A stretch of DNA of 64,000 bases from Ereboglobus luteus (lineage in GTDB: Bacteria > Verrucomicrobiota > Verrucomicrobiia > Opitutales > Opitutaceae), in the NCBI RefSeq assembly GCF_003096195.1, contig NZ_CP023004.1, positions 3,576,501 to 3,640,500 of the forward strand. Direction: 5' to 3'. The first letter of the stretch is position 1. The number at the start of each line of letters is the position of its first letter. The notes under the pieces were generated by a model. That model searched no databases, was not told the DNA's origin, and was given only the letters and a program-made list of their open reading frames with translations. Positions 62,902-64,000 of the stretch are shown here, one piece after another. The translations under genes and the position numbers were made by a program.

Positions 62902-63600
62902 TCATTTATAATCCTCGAGCGCGAGCTTCAGGTTTTTGTAGATTGTGGCGGTCCACCCGGGGGCGGTGAAGGGCGGGAGAAAGTTTTCCTGCGAGCGCAG
63001 ATCGCAGGGGCAGAGGAGGACGCGGATGTTTTTAACGCCGGTTTGCGCGGCCATCACGAAGAGTTCCTCCGCGGCCTCGTCACCCATCGCGATGCAGCCG
63101 ATGGACACCGCCTTGCCGTGGATCATGATGTCGCCGCCGAGGTTGGCGCGACGCTCCTCCCTGGCACGGGCGCGGTCGAAGGTGTTCGGATAATTGATTC
63201 GCAACGAGAGATGGTAGCGGCTGTTGGGATTGAGCGATTCGATGGCGTAGATGCCCTCGGGAACCTGCCGGTCGCCCTCGCGGAGCTTGGGGCCGGCGGT
63301 GCCGCTGGCGGCCTTGATATCGTAGGTTTTGACGAGGCGCATGGGCGTGTCCTTGGAGGTGTTGTTGCCCGCCCAAAGTTCAAGGCGCTTGACGTCCTTG
63401 AGCACGATGAAGGTAAGGCGCGCGGCGGGGTAGGTGAGGCCGGCCGCCTTGAAGTGCGGTTCCATGCGCGCGCGAACCGCGGCGCCGTATTGGTTGACCC
63501 GCTGCTGCACGGTGGCGGCGCTCGCCGCGGATGCGAGGGCGGCAAGAAATATGAAACCGATGAAAAAAATACGATTCGTGCGAGTGATGCGGGTGCCCAT
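62902..63600 (-). CDS. L,D-transpeptidase (YkuD/ErfK) family protein
   Basis: A 232-aa protein with an N-terminal signal or anchor (IFFIGFIFLAALASAASAAT). The YkuD domain contains LRINYPNTFDRARAREERR, then DIMIHGKAVSIGCIAMGDEA with the HGxxxSxGC catalytic motif (Cys nucleophile). LAPLREG-like EGDRQVPEGIYAIESLNPNS precedes it. The enzyme should make 3-3 peptidoglycan crosslinks or attach proteins to the wall. It faces the sulfatase gene and diverges from the Hsp33-like gene. Confidence 0.88.
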   Translation of the reverse strand: MGTRITRTNRIFFIGFIFLAALASAASAATVQQRVNQYGAAVRARMEPHFKAAGLTYPAARLTFIVLKDVKRLELWAGNNTSKDTPMRLVKTYDIKAASGTAGPKLREGDRQVPEGIYAIESLNPNSRYHLSLRINYPNTFDRARAREERRANLGGDIMIHGKAVSIGCIAMGDEAAEELFVMAAQTGVKNIRVLLCPCDLRSQENFLPPFTAPGWTATIYKNLKLALEDYK

Positions 63601-63660
63601 GTTTTGAACCGCGAATGAACGCGAACAGGCGCGAATATTTCAAACCAATTAGCCTCAATG

Positions 63661-63675
63661 GCCGCATATTGCGGC
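63661..63675. promoter_or_regulatory. Short palindrome between divergent genes
   Basis: GCCGCATATTGCGGC is a 15-nt palindrome in the 110-bp divergent intergenic region, 36 bp upstream of the Hsp33-like start. It could be an operator for either gene or a small hairpin. Confidence 0.3.
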
Positions 63676-63710
63676 TTTTCAAAAACGGGGAATTCGCGTT
63701 GCCTGTTTGC

Positions 63711-64000
63711 ATGCCTGAAAACACACCGCCCAACCTGAAAGACGCCGGCCACGAAGTTCGCACGTATTTTGTCCGCAATCGCAACGCACTCGTCGCGCGC
63801 GGCATGTTCAGCGAGTTGTATGTCGATTACTTTTTGCACGCCGGCGAACAAAAACTGCACGTCGCGCCCGAACATGCGGAATTGTTCAAGCGCGCGCTGG
63901 CGGGCTTTGCTCTTCACATGGCGTCGCGCCCGTGGAACGAGATGACCGCGTGGACGATTCATTTTCAGCAGCCGCTCTTGAACCTGTTTCTCACCGGCGA
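63711..64000 (+). CDS. Hsp33-like redox chaperone, 5' part (right edge)
   Basis: ATG at 63711 opens a frame that runs off the window after about 96 residues: MPENTPPNLKDAGHEVRTYF, then FVRNRNALVARGMFSELYVD, HLASRPWNE-like HMASRPWNEMTAWTIHFQQP and LLNLFLTG. These first residues resemble the N-terminal domain of the Hsp33 group as found in Verrucomicrobiota; the redox-active C-terminal Cys pairs would lie outside the window and cannot be checked. The assignment is therefore tentative. Confidence 0.5.
   Translation, partial: MPENTPPNLKDAGHEVRTYFVRNRNALVARGMFSELYVDYFLHAGEQKLHVAPEHAELFKRALAGFALHMASRPWNEMTAWTIHFQQPLLNLFLTG

Overview
The window is GC-rich DNA (roughly 60-65 % by eye) with densely packed bacterial genes on both strands. 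No rRNA, tRNA, CRISPR array, plasmid or phage replication gene was seen. The gene content suggests a Verrucomicrobiota member, probably near Opitutaceae, and probably one that eats host or plant glycans. Supporting signs are sulfatases, an SSS-type sugar symporter, GH20 and GH30 enzymes, AraC sensors, a DUF1343/NamZ lipoprotein and weak Shine-Dalgarno signals. This assignment is inference; no marker gene proves it.

Layout. (1) 1-5.5 kb, minus strand: a type VI secretion-like operon. It has a one-piece TssB-TssC sheath protein with an acidic repeat tail, an unknown 382-aa protein, a complete single-domain voltage-gated cation channel coupled to it by an ATGA overlap, a PAAR spike-tip protein, and a gene broken by a one-base frameshift that runs off the left edge. 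(2) 6-22 kb: an ABC ATPase, MalQ, FKBP isomerase, an FmdB zinc ribbon, a polyprenyl synthase, a chagasin-like lipoprotein, a secreted EEP nuclease/phosphatase, an RNHCP protein, NamZ-like muramidase, RpoN (sigma-54), a Ser/Thr kinase, MazG and a XerC/D recombinase. AT-richer orphan genes are scattered among them. (3) 21.8-31 kb: an amino-sugar locus. It holds an AraC regulator, a NagB-PIG-L fusion whose deacetylase half has lost its metal motifs, GH20 hexosaminidase, an SSS symporter, a ROK-like kinase and an intact PIG-L deacetylase. (4) 31-39.4 kb: GH30 hydrolase, then a coupled NahK-like kinase/epimerase/AraC operon, a DUF4239 membrane protein, a sulfatase and an amidohydrolase. (5) 39.4-50.4 kb: DUF1287, DUF4288, RNase PH, EEP hydrolase, a CBM48-like small protein, an unknown 589-aa protein, HisF, FumC, a CobW-type GTPase with a His-rich loop, and ProA. 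(6) 50.5-56.4 kb: a bacterial alpha-2-macroglobulin gene interrupted by one in-frame TGA. (7) 56.8-64 kb: RuvA, DapB, DapA, a Pro/Ala-rich secreted protein, a sulfatase with a PA14-like tail, an L,D-transpeptidase and the start of an Hsp33-like gene.

How they fit together. Regions 3, 4 and the second sulfatase look like one catabolic theme. Sulfatases and GH20/GH30 would trim sulfated amino-sugar glycans outside the cell, the symporter would import the sugars, and a ROK-like kinase, PIG-L deacetylase and NagB, or the NahK/epimerase branch, would feed them to glycolysis. Two AraC proteins probably sense the sugars. Intergenic space carries several families of palindromic repeats, including one perfect 23-bp inverted repeat at 32584-32647 whose core recurs at 22671-22760. 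The most unusual items are the channel gene in the T6SS-like operon, the TssB-TssC fusion, the dead PIG-L half of the NagB fusion and the stop-interrupted macroglobulin.
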